Origin: an uncultured Panacagrimonas sp.
GTDB taxonomy: Bacteria; Pseudomonadota; Gammaproteobacteria; Nevskiales; Nevskiaceae
DNA: 42,116 nt
Direction: 5' to 3'
NCBI GenBank assembly: GCA_946481265.1
Contig: CAMLNE010000001.1
Span: 1 to 42,116, forward strand
Shown here: positions 24,304-32,628 of the stretch, piece by piece
Numbering within the stretch: the first letter of the stretch is position 1
How the letters are laid out: each line of letters opens with the position of its first letter
The notes under the pieces: model-generated
Seen by the model: only the letters and a program-made list of their open reading frames with translations
Told to the model about the DNA's origin: nothing
Database searches by the model: none
Position numbers and translations under genes: made by a program

Positions 24304-25122
24304 ATGCAGAACCTGCAGTCGCGCCCCAGCCTGCCTCCCACGCTGCCGGACATCACGGTCAATGGGCAGACGATTTCCCCGGCCGACATCGACCGCGAGG
24401 TGCAATACCATCCGGCCGACGACCTGCGCATGGCGCGACGCCAGGCCGCCACCGCGCTGGTCGTGCGTGAGCTGCTGCTGCAGCGTGCCCGCGCACTCGG
24501 CATCGAGGCGATGCCGATCGAGGACGAAACCCGTCATGAGGCCGTCATCCGCGTGCTGATCGAACGGGAGTGCGCGGTTCCGGAACCGACCGGGGCGGAT
24601 TGCCGGCGCTATTTCGACAACAACCGCGAACGCTTTCGCACGCCGGACCGTCACGAGGTGTCGCACATCTTCTTCCCGGCGCCCAACGATGATGCCGACG
24701 CACGTGCGCAGGCCCGCGCCGCGGCTCGCGCGGTACTCGACGGCCTGGACGGCGATGTCGGTGCCTTCGCCGCCGCCGCCGCGGAGCACTCGCGCTGCCC
24801 TTCGCGGGACCAAGGAGGGCGGCTTGGTCTGATCGATCGCGGCCAGACCGCGCCCGAGTTCGAAAAGGCGCTGTCGCGCCTGGCCATCGGCGAGATCGCC
24901 CGCCACCCGCTGGAGACACGTTACGGCTTTCATGTCGTGCTGCTGCACGACCGGGAGCCGGGCGAGCCGCTGCCCATCGACGCGGTCGCCGGCGACATTG
25001 CCGCCTACCTGCACGAGCAGGTGCAGCGCCGCGCGATCAGCCAGTACCTCAAGGTGCTCGCCGGCGAAGCCGAAATCGCCGGCATCGACCTGGACGCCGC
25101 CGACACTCCGCTGGTGGGATGA
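24304..25122 (+). CDS. Parvulin-type peptidyl-prolyl isomerase of the nar operon
   Basis: The protein has 272 residues. The N-terminal 110 residues are helical, SurA/NifM-like; the PpiC domain spans about 115-218, with HEVSHIFF, GGRLGLIDRGQTAPEFEKAL and the closing GFHVVLLHDR. No signal peptide is seen, so it is cytoplasmic. It starts nine bases after narI. A PpiC-type isomerase directly after narI is also found in Pseudomonas aeruginosa, where it is proposed to help nitrate reductase folding. A role in assembly of NarGHI is inferred. Confidence 0.88.
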   Translation: MQNLQSRPSLPPTLPDITVNGQTISPADIDREVQYHPADDLRMARRQAATALVVRELLLQRARALGIEAMPIEDETRHEAVIRVLIERECAVPEPTGADCRRYFDNNRERFRTPDRHEVSHIFFPAPNDDADARAQARAAARAVLDGLDGDVGAFAAAAAEHSRCPSRDQGGRLGLIDRGQTAPEFEKALSRLAIGEIARHPLETRYGFHVVLLHDREPGEPLPIDAVAGDIAAYLHEQVQRRAISQYLKVLAGEAEIAGIDLDAADTPLVG

Positions 25123-25126
25123 GCCG

Positions 25127-25543
25127 ATGATCGGGACCTATCAGGACCTCTTGGAAACCGCGCTTGCCAGCGATGAGCCGCAGCGTCTGCTGGTCGTACT
25201 GCTGCAGACCGAGCGGATGCAGCGCCTGGGGGCGGACGCCACATCGCCGGGATTCGACGGCGAAGGCACGCTGACGCCGGCGATGGCCCGCGATTTCGCC
25301 ATCGACGCAGATCTGGACTTCACCTCCCTGGTCTGCGCCGCGGAACAGGCCGCACCAGGCTGGTGCCTGATGATGACAGCGGTACTGGTCGGGCGCCGCG
25401 GACAGCCGCCTGCTGCCGAGGAGGCTGCCCCGCATCTCAAGCGCATGGCCAATGCGGTGATGACCGGCGAGCAGCTCGAACGCTACGTGTTCTTCGACCG
25501 CGACGGTGATGCAGTACGGCTCAAGTCCGCCGGCCACGGGTGA
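25127..25543 (+). CDS. Small cytoplasmic protein of the family often labelled ribonucleotide reductase subunit alpha
   Basis: The protein has 138 residues, starting MIGTYQDLLETALASDEPQRLLVVL in effect. The segments EPQRLLVVLLQTERM, ATSPGFDGEGTLTPAM and GRRGQPP...HLKRMANAV, and the ending FFDRDGDAVRL, match a short proteobacterial family that databases often label ribonucleotide reductase subunit alpha. That label appears to be a misnomer; no reductase motif is present. It starts four bases after the isomerase gene, so it belongs to the nar operon. The function is unknown. Confidence 0.65.
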   Translation: MIGTYQDLLETALASDEPQRLLVVLLQTERMQRLGADATSPGFDGEGTLTPAMARDFAIDADLDFTSLVCAAEQAAPGWCLMMTAVLVGRRGQPPAAEEAAPHLKRMANAVMTGEQLERYVFFDRDGDAVRLKSAGHG

Positions 25544-25546
25544 ACG

Positions 25547-25563
25547 GGCGCTCGCTGAGCGCC
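25547..25563 (+). terminator. Hairpin after the nar operon
   Basis: GGCGCTC-gct-GAGCGCC begins three bases after the last stop codon of the nar operon. The stem is seven GC-rich pairs. No T-run follows, so factor-independent termination is uncertain. The rest of the 256-base convergent gap shows no supported gene. Confidence 0.4.
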
Positions 25564-25799
25564 GAACCCGGTTGCTGAAGGAGATCAAGCTGCCGAGCGG
25601 TACCGGGCGCCAGCGCGGGCCTGGACTTCGGGACGGGTCCTTGCCGAACCGGTCGCGATCGGTTGCGACGTCCTTCCGGCGAACGACAGCGCGATGGACG
25701 CTCGTGCGGCGGCGGTCCCATGCGCCGATCTCGCCGAGCACGCCGGGGAAGGACACCGCAGCCGGGTCACCATGCGCGGGGCTCCCTGCAGGCAGGAGA

Positions 25800-26594
25800 T
25801 CAGCTCCTCACGTCCGGCCTCTGATCCACCGCGTGCACTGGCGCCTGGTGGTACAGATCCCGTAATGCACGTCCGTTGAGCAGCCCCCAGGGAATCAGCA
25901 ATCCTGATTCCATCCTGTACCGGGCCCAGCCCGGGTGACGCGAGAGTGAATGATCCTTGCGGTACATGCGCGGGATGAACACCAGGATTGCGGCATAGGC
26001 GACCACGGCCCACGCCAGCCAGTGGCTGGCGAGCCAGGCGTAGGCGCTGTAGAGCAGGATCTCGCCGAGGTAGTTCGGGTTGCGCGTATACCGGAACATC
26101 CCATCGGTGATCAGGCCCTCGCGATACCGCAGTGCCCAGTGGCGCTGTCCATCCGCCGCGATCATGACGACGACGCCGATGGTATGCACGGCGATCGCGA
26201 CGGCGAGTTCCGGCCCGGTCGGCTCAAGGTGCCGGGACAGGAACAGGTAGGGGATCAGCCAATACAAGCCGATCAGGCCCACGTACAGGCCGATCGCACC
26301 TGGCAGGCTGATGCGTGTCTCGAGCTGGTGGTCGCGGAATCCAAAATCCTTGATCAGCCAGCAATAGCCGTAGACACCATGCAGGGCCAGGTACGTCCAG
26401 GCGCCGATCGAAAAGTTCCCGTACGCGACCATCATCCCGAAGATGAGGAAGACCGTCACGATCTTGTGCAGGTTCACGGCCCAGGCAAACTTGATCCAGC
26501 GTCGCCCTCGCGCCTGCGTGACAAACGCATCCAGAACCGTGAGGCAGACCGCCGCCCATCGCGGAACGTCGGCACGTGTAACCGTAGGGTCCAT
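25800..26594 (-). CDS. Isoprenylcysteine methyltransferase-like membrane protein
   Basis: The protein has 264 residues with about six membrane helices. The C-terminal region GMFRYTRNPNYLGEILLY (166-182), followed by RMYRKDHSLSRHPGWARY, is the cofactor-binding signature of the ICMT / phospholipid methyltransferase / DUF1295 group. Members methylate or reduce lipid-like substrates in the inner membrane. The ATG at 26592-26594 has GGAG eight bases upstream. It is convergent with the nar operon and divergent from the acyl-CoA dehydrogenase operon. The actual reaction is unknown. Confidence 0.72.
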   Translation of the reverse strand: MDPTVTRADVPRWAAVCLTVLDAFVTQARGRRWIKFAWAVNLHKIVTVFLIFGMMVAYGNFSIGAWTYLALHGVYGYCWLIKDFGFRDHQLETRISLPGAIGLYVGLIGLYWLIPYLFLSRHLEPTGPELAVAIAVHTIGVVVMIAADGQRHWALRYREGLITDGMFRYTRNPNYLGEILLYSAYAWLASHWLAWAVVAYAAILVFIPRMYRKDHSLSRHPGWARYRMESGLLIPWGLLNGRALRDLYHQAPVHAVDQRPDVRS

Positions 26595-26961
26595 GACGTT
26601 TCTCCGGCGCTCCAGGTTGCGGACGCCAGCACGGTAACAAGGACGGGGGGGCACGCCGCACTACTCGACCGGGTAGCGCGCACGACATCCGGTGCCGTCG
26701 ATCCACCGGATCGTTGCGGGCGCCGCGCCGCGTCTTCAGCTCAGGGACACCAGACCGCGATGGCGGCAGAGCGCGCCCGTCGAAGACTACCCACTCGTGT
26801 AGTGCTGCGACCGGGGTGCGATTCCTAGCATCACTCGCACTGACCGACAGCGCCTCGCCTGAACGGAGTGCCGAAAAGACACCGCGATCGCGGATGCATG
26901 TCGGATGCAGACGGGGCGGACCGTCGCCCTCTTCACCGCGAGATTCATGGAGGAGTCCGTC
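26595..26961. other. Divergent promoter region, 367 bases
   Basis: This region separates the methyltransferase-like gene from the acyl-CoA dehydrogenase operon. It contains the dyad ACTACCCACTCGTGTAGT and a -10-like TAGCAT described separately. I found no credible gene in it. Confidence 0.6.
26786..26831 (+). promoter_or_regulatory. Candidate activator dyad and -10 of the acyl-CoA dehydrogenase operon
   Basis: ACTACCCACTCGTGTAGT (26786-26803) has outer arms ACTAC/GTAGT with further partial symmetry inside. A -10-like TAGCAT lies at 26826-26831. The dyad centre would be about 43 bases before the transcript start, a place usual for activators that touch RNA polymerase. The regulator is unknown; the MalT/AlkS-like protein at 33917-36613 is one candidate. 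Confidence 0.4.
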
Positions 26962-28275
26962 ATGGCGACCAGCATGGAACACAACGTAGTCGACGCGATT
27001 GGCGCGCATCGTCAGGCGCCAGTCTTTGGGTGGCCCGCGTCACCGCGGGTCAAGCTTGGCGGCAGCGGCGCAGAGCCGCCGTTGACGGACATCGAGGCGG
27101 AGTTCCAGCAGACCCTGCGCAAGTTTGCGGTCGAGGTGATGCGCCCGATCGGGCGGAAGCTCGATCGCATGACGCCGGAGGCCATCATCGCGGCGGATTC
27201 TCCGTACTGGGAGTTCCGCCGCCGCTACCTCGATCTCGGGGTGAGGCTCGAGTCACTGGCCCAGATGCCGGTGGAGCAACGCGCCCGCATGTTCTGCCTG
27301 ATCTTCGAGGAACTGGGCTATGGCGATGCGGGCCTGGCCATCTCGGTGGGCGCCGGAATGCTGCCGCAGTACATCTCGGCGCTGTTCCAGAACGAATTCC
27401 TGATGAAGCGTTTCCCGGAGGAGATGCTCGGGTGCTGGGCGATCACCGAGCCCGACCACGGAAGCGACATGCTCGATCCAACCGGTGCGGCGCGCCCTGT
27501 GGAGGGACGCTACGGCCGACCCAACTGCGTGGTCACGTTCGCCGGCGACAAGGTCGTGATCAACGGCCAGAAGTCCGCATGGGTTTCGAACGGCACGATT
27601 GCCGAGGTGTGCATCCTCTACGCGGCGGCCGACACCGGTGCCGGGCCCGACCCCGTGCGTGGCTGCGTCGTGGTGCTGCCGATGGATCTGCCGGGCGTGA
27701 CGCGTGGCAAGCCGCTGGACAAGCTCGGGCAGCTGGGCGATCCGCAAGGCGAAGTGTTCTTCAACAATGTCGAGGTTCCGCTCGAGTATGTCCTTGCCGG
27801 ACCCGACGACTATCAGCGCGCCGTCTACTGCGTCCACGCCGAAGCCAACGTGCTCATGGGCGCGACCTTCACCGGCGCTGCGCGCGCCGCCTATGACATG
27901 GCATATGCATACGCACACGAGCGTCGCCAGGGGGGTGTGCCCATCATCCGGCACCAGTCGGTCGCTTCCCGTCTGTTTCACATGTTCCGCAAGGTGGAAG
28001 CCGCCTGCGCCCTGACGCGCCGCGTCGCCCTGTTCAACCAGTCCATGCCGATCCCTGCCCTGCAGGCGGCCATGGCAGCGAAGGTCACCGGAACCCAACT
28101 GGCCTTCGAAGTCGCAAGCGAGGCGGTGCAGATGTTCGGCGGAAACGGGGTCACCCGGGAGTACCCGGTGGAAAAGATCTTCCGTGATGCCCGGTCCGCC
28201 CTGATCGAGGACGGGTGCAACGAGATGCTCGCCATCAAGGGTGGATACCTGTTGGCCGACAGCACCACCAACTGA
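26962..28275 (+). CDS. Acyl-CoA dehydrogenase
   Basis: The protein has 437 residues. The FAD-binding middle domain has CWAITEPDHGSDM and GQKSAWVSNG; the C-terminal domain has MFGGNGVTREYPVEKIFRDA. The general base is probably E416 in IEDGCNEM, the place of the catalytic glutamate in many family members. It introduces a 2,3 double bond in an acyl-CoA and passes electrons to ETF. The ATG at 26962 follows GGAGGAG by seven bases; the frame extends upstream without homology. It is the first gene of the second catabolic operon. Confidence 0.9.
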   Translation: MATSMEHNVVDAIGAHRQAPVFGWPASPRVKLGGSGAEPPLTDIEAEFQQTLRKFAVEVMRPIGRKLDRMTPEAIIAADSPYWEFRRRYLDLGVRLESLAQMPVEQRARMFCLIFEELGYGDAGLAISVGAGMLPQYISALFQNEFLMKRFPEEMLGCWAITEPDHGSDMLDPTGAARPVEGRYGRPNCVVTFAGDKVVINGQKSAWVSNGTIAEVCILYAAADTGAGPDPVRGCVVVLPMDLPGVTRGKPLDKLGQLGDPQGEVFFNNVEVPLEYVLAGPDDYQRAVYCVHAEANVLMGATFTGAARAAYDMAYAYAHERRQGGVPIIRHQSVASRLFHMFRKVEAACALTRRVALFNQSMPIPALQAAMAAKVTGTQLAFEVASEAVQMFGGNGVTREYPVEKIFRDARSALIEDGCNEMLAIKGGYLLADSTTN

Positions 28276-28295
28276 TCGTCGACGAGGAGATCGCC

Positions 28296-29531
28296 ATGAA
28301 GCATAACGTCGTGGTCGCCGGCGTCGGAATGACACGGTTCGGCAATCACATGAATCGCGGTTTGAAGAGCCTGGCCGGTGAAGCGATCGGCGCGGCCCTG
28401 AACGATGCCGGTGTCGGCCCCGGGCAGCTGCAGGCTGCGTACATGGGAAATGTCGCCGCCTCCGTGATCACAGGGCAGGTGTGCGTGCCCGGTCAGGTCG
28501 TCCTGCGCAGTCTGGGCATCGGCCGAATACCCGTGGTCAATGTCGAGAACGCCTGTGCGACGGCGGCCACTGCCTTCGACCAGGCCTGCACGATGATCAC
28601 GCTCGGCCGCTACGACGTGGTGCTGGCCTGCGGCTACGAGAAGCTCTACCACGAGGACAAGCAGAGGACCTTCTCCGCGTTCAGCGGTGCCGTGGACGTC
28701 GAGGCGATGGACAGCGTGCTCGAAGGCATTCGCACGCGGATCGAGCGAGCCGGCTTGAAGGCGGATCTGGAGGGGGCAGGGCGCACCCGCTCGCTGTTCA
28801 TGGACATCTACGTGGCGTGGGCCGTGCAGCACATGAACAAGTACGGCACGACGCGCGAGCAGTTCGCCGCCGTGTCGGCCAAGAACTCGTTTCACGGCAG
28901 CCTCAATCCACGTGCGCAGTACAACCAGGTCCTGTCCGTCGCCGACGTGCTGGGTGCGCGTGAGGTCGCGTGGCCACTCACGCTGCCGATGTGCTCGCCA
29001 ATCGGTGACGGTGCGGCCGCGGTCGTGCTGGTCAGCGAGCGCAAGGCCAGGGAGATCGGTTTGACCGATCCGGTGCGGGTGGCCACCACGGTGCTCGCAA
29101 GCGGGTGGGACTACGGATCGGAGGAGGAAACCTCGTTGGCCGAGGTGGTCGCGCGGCAGGCCTACGAAGAGGCGGGGCTCGGCCCGGCCGATCTCAGCTG
29201 CATCGAACTCCACGATGCCTCGGCGCCGTCGGAAATCATCTACTACGAGTATCTCGGGCTGTGCGAGAAGGGCGCAGGCGGCCCGCTGGTCGAGTCCGGG
29301 GCGACGCGCCTCGGCGGGCGCACGCCGGTGAACACGTCGGGGGGATTGCTGCGCAAGGGTCACCCGATCGGTGCGACCGGTATCGCACAGATCGTCGAGC
29401 TTGCAGACCAGCTCAAGGGCAGGGCCGGAGCACGTCAGGTCGCCGGTGCACGCGTCGGACTTGCCGAGAATGGTGGCGGTTTCATCGGCGAGGATGCGGC
29501 GGCACTGGCCGTCAGCATCCTCACACGCTGA
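28296..29531 (+). CDS. Thiolase, SCP2/lipid-transfer type
   Basis: The protein has 411 residues. The nucleophilic cysteine is C88 in VENACATAA; H306 in ELHDASAPSE and H356 in GHPIGATG are the other conserved positions. The C-terminal cysteine block of classical thiolases is replaced by LAENGGGFIGEDAA, as in SCP2-type thiolases that cleave branched or sterol side chains. It is expected to cleave a 3-oxoacyl-CoA. It lies 20 bases after the dehydrogenase gene with GAGGAG upstream. Confidence 0.88.
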   Translation: MKHNVVVAGVGMTRFGNHMNRGLKSLAGEAIGAALNDAGVGPGQLQAAYMGNVAASVITGQVCVPGQVVLRSLGIGRIPVVNVENACATAATAFDQACTMITLGRYDVVLACGYEKLYHEDKQRTFSAFSGAVDVEAMDSVLEGIRTRIERAGLKADLEGAGRTRSLFMDIYVAWAVQHMNKYGTTREQFAAVSAKNSFHGSLNPRAQYNQVLSVADVLGAREVAWPLTLPMCSPIGDGAAAVVLVSERKAREIGLTDPVRVATTVLASGWDYGSEEETSLAEVVARQAYEEAGLGPADLSCIELHDASAPSEIIYYEYLGLCEKGAGGPLVESGATRLGGRTPVNTSGGLLRKGHPIGATGIAQIVELADQLKGRAGARQVAGARVGLAENGGGFIGEDAAALAVSILTR

Positions 29532-29542
29532 AGGGAGCGGTC

Positions 29543-31168
29543 ATGAGCGCGCGCGATGAACTGATCCTCGGCAACCTGATCGCGAACCGCGTCGAGTCCG
29601 ATCCGGACCGACGCATCCTGACCTTCGTCAATGTCACGGAACAAGGCGGGTTCGAGGAGCAGACCCGCAGCTATCGCGGGCTGTGGGACAACGCGCAGCG
29701 CATGGCAGCGGCGTTGATCGAAGCCGGCATGGCACCCGGTGATCGCTTCGCGATCATGATGCAGAACCACGCGGAGTTCGTCGACGCGATGGTCGCCAGC
29801 TCGATCGCGAATACCGTGTTTGTTCCGATCGACCCGCGTACGCAGGGCGCCAAGCTGCGCTACATGCTCGACTTCGCCGGGTGCCGTGGGGTGCTCACCG
29901 CGGCATATGTGATCCCGCAGCTGCTTGCCGTACTGCCGTCCCTGCCGGAGTTGCGATGGATCTGGGTCATCGGTGACGAGCCGCCCGCGCAGCTGCCGCG
30001 GCAGGGGCGGTGGCTGGGCGAGGTGCTGGGCGCGAGGAGAGCGGACCTGGACGTGGGCGCCCGCAACCCCGCCGATCCGATGCAGATGCTCTACACCTCC
30101 GGTACCACAGGCGATCCCAAGGCGATCCTCGCGCCCTACGCACGTTTCGGCCAGGTCGCGTCGATGGGGCCGCTGATCGGCCTGCGCAATGACGACCGCC
30201 CCTACACCGGACTGTCGCTGACGCACGCCAATGCGCAGCTGATCACGCTCGGAAACGTGCTCAAGATGGGCACGCCCGGCGTGTTCAGCCGGCGGTTCAC
30301 GAAGTCCCGCCTATGGGATATCACCCGCAGGTACAACTGCACGGTCTTCAACCTGCTCGGCGGGATGACGACCGCGATCTACAGCGAGCCACCGCGCCCG
30401 GACGATGCGGACAATCCCGTTCGGTACGTCCTGTCGGCCGGCATGCCGGCCGCGATCTGGGCGGAATTCAGCCGTCGATTCGGTGTGGCGATTCTCGAGT
30501 TCTACGGGACCGCCGAGGGCGGCCTGACCATCAACCCGCCAGGGATCGGCCCGATCGGCAGTATCGGCAAGCCACCGCCGACGATGATCGCGAAGATCGT
30601 CGACGGTGCCGGCAACGATTGTCCGCCGGGGGCCGATGGCGAGCTGCTGTTCCGTAACGCCGACGGCAGCTGCCCGCCCGTCAGCTATTTCCGGAACCCG
30701 GAAGCGTCTGCCGAGAAGGTCGCGGGGGGCTGGTTCCACAGCGGCGATATCTGTCGCATGGACGCCGAAGGATGGATCTTCTTCCAGTACCGAAAGGGGA
30801 CGGCGATCCGCCGCAACGGCGACTTCGTCAACCCTGCATTCGTCGAGAAGGAGCTGGCGGAACACGAGCTGGTCGACGACGTATTCGTCTACGGCGTGCC
30901 GGCGGCAAATGGCGTGCCGGGCGAGAAGGACGTCGTGGCGGCGATCGTGCTGCGCCCAGGCAGTGGCGCCGATACCGCCGTCTCGGCCCTGTTCGAGCAC
31001 TGCCGCACGCGCCTGGAACGCAATTTCGTTCCGACCTACATCCAGCTGATGGATGAAATCCCGAAGACGGCCTCGGAGAAACCGGTGGAACGCCTGTGCG
31101 TCGAGGCGTTCCGGCGCGAAGTGCGGAATGTGTACACGGATCCGGCGTCAGCCGGACCGCAACAATAG
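29543..31168 (+). CDS. AMP-dependent acyl-CoA ligase (CaiC-like)
   Basis: The protein has 541 residues. The ATP-binding loop LYTSGTTGDPKA (183-194), the FYGTAEGG motif, and the hinge GDICRMDAEGWIFFQYRKGT are all present, and the C-terminal PKTASEKPVE carries the lysine needed for adenylation. The family activates carboxylates to CoA thioesters through an acyl-adenylate. The sequence is most like the crotonobetaine/carnitine and bile-acid CoA ligase branch by eye. It starts 11 bases after the thiolase and presumably performs the entry step of the pathway. Confidence 0.88.
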   Translation: MSARDELILGNLIANRVESDPDRRILTFVNVTEQGGFEEQTRSYRGLWDNAQRMAAALIEAGMAPGDRFAIMMQNHAEFVDAMVASSIANTVFVPIDPRTQGAKLRYMLDFAGCRGVLTAAYVIPQLLAVLPSLPELRWIWVIGDEPPAQLPRQGRWLGEVLGARRADLDVGARNPADPMQMLYTSGTTGDPKAILAPYARFGQVASMGPLIGLRNDDRPYTGLSLTHANAQLITLGNVLKMGTPGVFSRRFTKSRLWDITRRYNCTVFNLLGGMTTAIYSEPPRPDDADNPVRYVLSAGMPAAIWAEFSRRFGVAILEFYGTAEGGLTINPPGIGPIGSIGKPPPTMIAKIVDGAGNDCPPGADGELLFRNADGSCPPVSYFRNPEASAEKVAGGWFHSGDICRMDAEGWIFFQYRKGTAIRRNGDFVNPAFVEKELAEHELVDDVFVYGVPAANGVPGEKDVVAAIVLRPGSGADTAVSALFEHCRTRLERNFVPTYIQLMDEIPKTASEKPVERLCVEAFRREVRNVYTDPASAGPQQ

Positions 31169-31181
31169 TGGAGGCATCATC

Positions 31182-32294
31182 ATGAGCAAGCCAAAGGTTG
31201 TCATCTACGGTGCGAGTGGCTACACCGGAAAACTCATCGCCTGGCATCTCGCCGAGCGCGGGATCCCTTTTGTCGCCGCCGGGCGCAATCTGGAGCGTCT
31301 GCGCGAACAGATGGAGGGAGTGCCAGAGCTGAAGGGCCACTCCTACGAGTGCCTCGAGGTCGCCCACGACTACGAGGCGATGAAGCGCGCGTTCGCCGGT
31401 GCGACGGTTGTCTACAACGTGGTCGGACCCTTCATGCAGCTGAGCGAGCCGGTGGTGCGCGCATGCCTCGACGCCGGCGCGCACTACCTGGACACCACCG
31501 GCGAACAGGACTGGATGCGCATGCTCGAGGAGCGGTATGGCGACGCCTTCAAGAGCAAGGACCTGCTGCTGTGTCCGGCCAATGCCTGGATGTGGACGGC
31601 AGGAGATCTCGCGGCGGAGCTCGCTCTCGAAACCCCTGGTGTCGACACGCTCGACATCGTCTATACCGCGGACTCGAACACAAGCGTTGCGTCCACGATG
31701 TCATTCCTGCGCATGTGCTGCGGGGATCAGTTCTACCTCAAGAGCGGCAAGCTGGAAGTCTGGCCGCATGGCAGGACGTACGAGGTGTCGATCCCCGGCG
31801 AGCACCGCATCTACCGCGCGCTGCCGTGGGGCGGCGCCGGCGAGCCGGTATGGCACCGCACGGACCCTCGCGTGCGCAACTGTTCGGTCCTGGTTGCATT
31901 CAAGAACCAGGACGTCATGGAGTGGATCGTCGGACGGATCAACGACTGGCACGACAACTACCGCAACATGCCGCGGGATGAGTTCGAGCGCATCAGCAAT
32001 GGATGGGGCAACGCGCTGGTCAACACGGAGCCCGCGCGCGAGGTGCGTGAGGAGAATCGCAGCGTGATCTGCTGCCATGCAAGGGGCAACACGCAGTCGA
32101 CGACCGTGGTTCTTCGCGGCAACTCTCCCTACGTGCAGGTGGGCGTATGGGCGGCGGAGTCCATTTCGCGCCTGATCAGCGGCCGGCAGCGCGCGACCGG
32201 ATTCGCTTCGGCCAGCCGGGCATTTGGACACCGCGAACTGCTTGCGGCGACGGCCGAACGCGGCTATCTGACCTGGCGGAGTACCGCCACCTGA
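31182..32294 (+). CDS. Saccharopine dehydrogenase-like NAD(P)-binding oxidoreductase
   Basis: The protein has 370 residues. An N-terminal Rossmann motif, VVIYGASGYTGKLIAWHLAERG, is that of the saccharopine dehydrogenase/trans-acting enoyl reductase group. Conserved VYNVVGPF and CLDAGAHYLDTTGE follow. Similar proteins are frequent in degradation clusters and in mycobacterial lipid genes, where one acts as an enoyl reductase. A role in reducing an unsaturated intermediate is inferred. GGAGG precedes the ATG by eight bases. It is the last gene of the operon, before a strong hairpin. Confidence 0.8.
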   Translation: MSKPKVVIYGASGYTGKLIAWHLAERGIPFVAAGRNLERLREQMEGVPELKGHSYECLEVAHDYEAMKRAFAGATVVYNVVGPFMQLSEPVVRACLDAGAHYLDTTGEQDWMRMLEERYGDAFKSKDLLLCPANAWMWTAGDLAAELALETPGVDTLDIVYTADSNTSVASTMSFLRMCCGDQFYLKSGKLEVWPHGRTYEVSIPGEHRIYRALPWGGAGEPVWHRTDPRVRNCSVLVAFKNQDVMEWIVGRINDWHDNYRNMPRDEFERISNGWGNALVNTEPAREVREENRSVICCHARGNTQSTTVVLRGNSPYVQVGVWAAESISRLISGRQRATGFASASRAFGHRELLAATAERGYLTWRSTAT

Positions 32295-32300
32295 GCGCTC

Positions 32301-32334
32301 GGGGGCGCCGCCCCGTCGCGGCGCCCCCATCTTT
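32301..32334 (+). terminator. Intrinsic-type terminator of the acyl-CoA dehydrogenase operon
   Basis: GGGGGCGCCGC and GCGGCGCCCCC form a perfect 11-base GC stem with a six-base loop (32301-32328). ATCTTT follows, a weak T-tract. It starts seven bases after the stop codon of the last gene. Confidence 0.75.
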
Positions 32335-32383
32335 CCCGGCTGTGGGTGCAATCCCAGGTATCGCGCCCCGGCGGTGCCTGCCT

Positions 32384-32512
32384 GCCGGTGCCGACCCCGA
32401 GCCGGTCGTGGACGGTGTTCGGGTGAGGTGCGATCGTGTTCTGCGCAACGAAGAGTCGCCTGATCACCTCGCCGTTCCAAGCATCGTCGACAAGATGGGT
32501 GAGGCCCTTTCG
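32384..32512 (-). pseudogene. Remnant of a LuxR-type helix-turn-helix domain
   Basis: Read left, this stretch encodes RKGLTHLVDDAWNGEVIRRL and continues FVAQNTIAPHPNTVHDRLGV. It lines up without gaps with the HTH of the intact LuxR gene at 33917-36613 (KKVLAYVADGSSNGEVAKRI, then FVSENTVKFHLKNIYSKLAV): NGEV, R-x-F-V, NT, H and L-V are kept. No full gene surrounds it and the flanking translation is not LuxR-like, so it is a decayed fragment of a related regulator. Confidence 0.65.
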
Positions 32513-32628
32513 TGCGGCCGCCCGCAGTGGCGACTCGCGGCAGCTTCCCTGGCCGCGGGCTCGGCCGGGTCGCATGTACGATGCTGCATCCGCGCCTGGC
32601 GGATATCTCCGGATTCCGGGCAATCGGC

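Larger units (their letters stand above)
32295..32628. other. Intergenic region, 334 bases
   Basis: It contains the terminator at 32301-32334 and the LuxR HTH remnant at 32384-32512. The remaining 116 bases precede nnrS; no FNR box was found there. Confidence 0.6.

Noticed and set aside
26789..26803. TACCCAC as a NarL heptamer pair
   Set aside because: The second arm does not fit the 7-2-7 heptamer rule, and the downstream operon is not respiratory.
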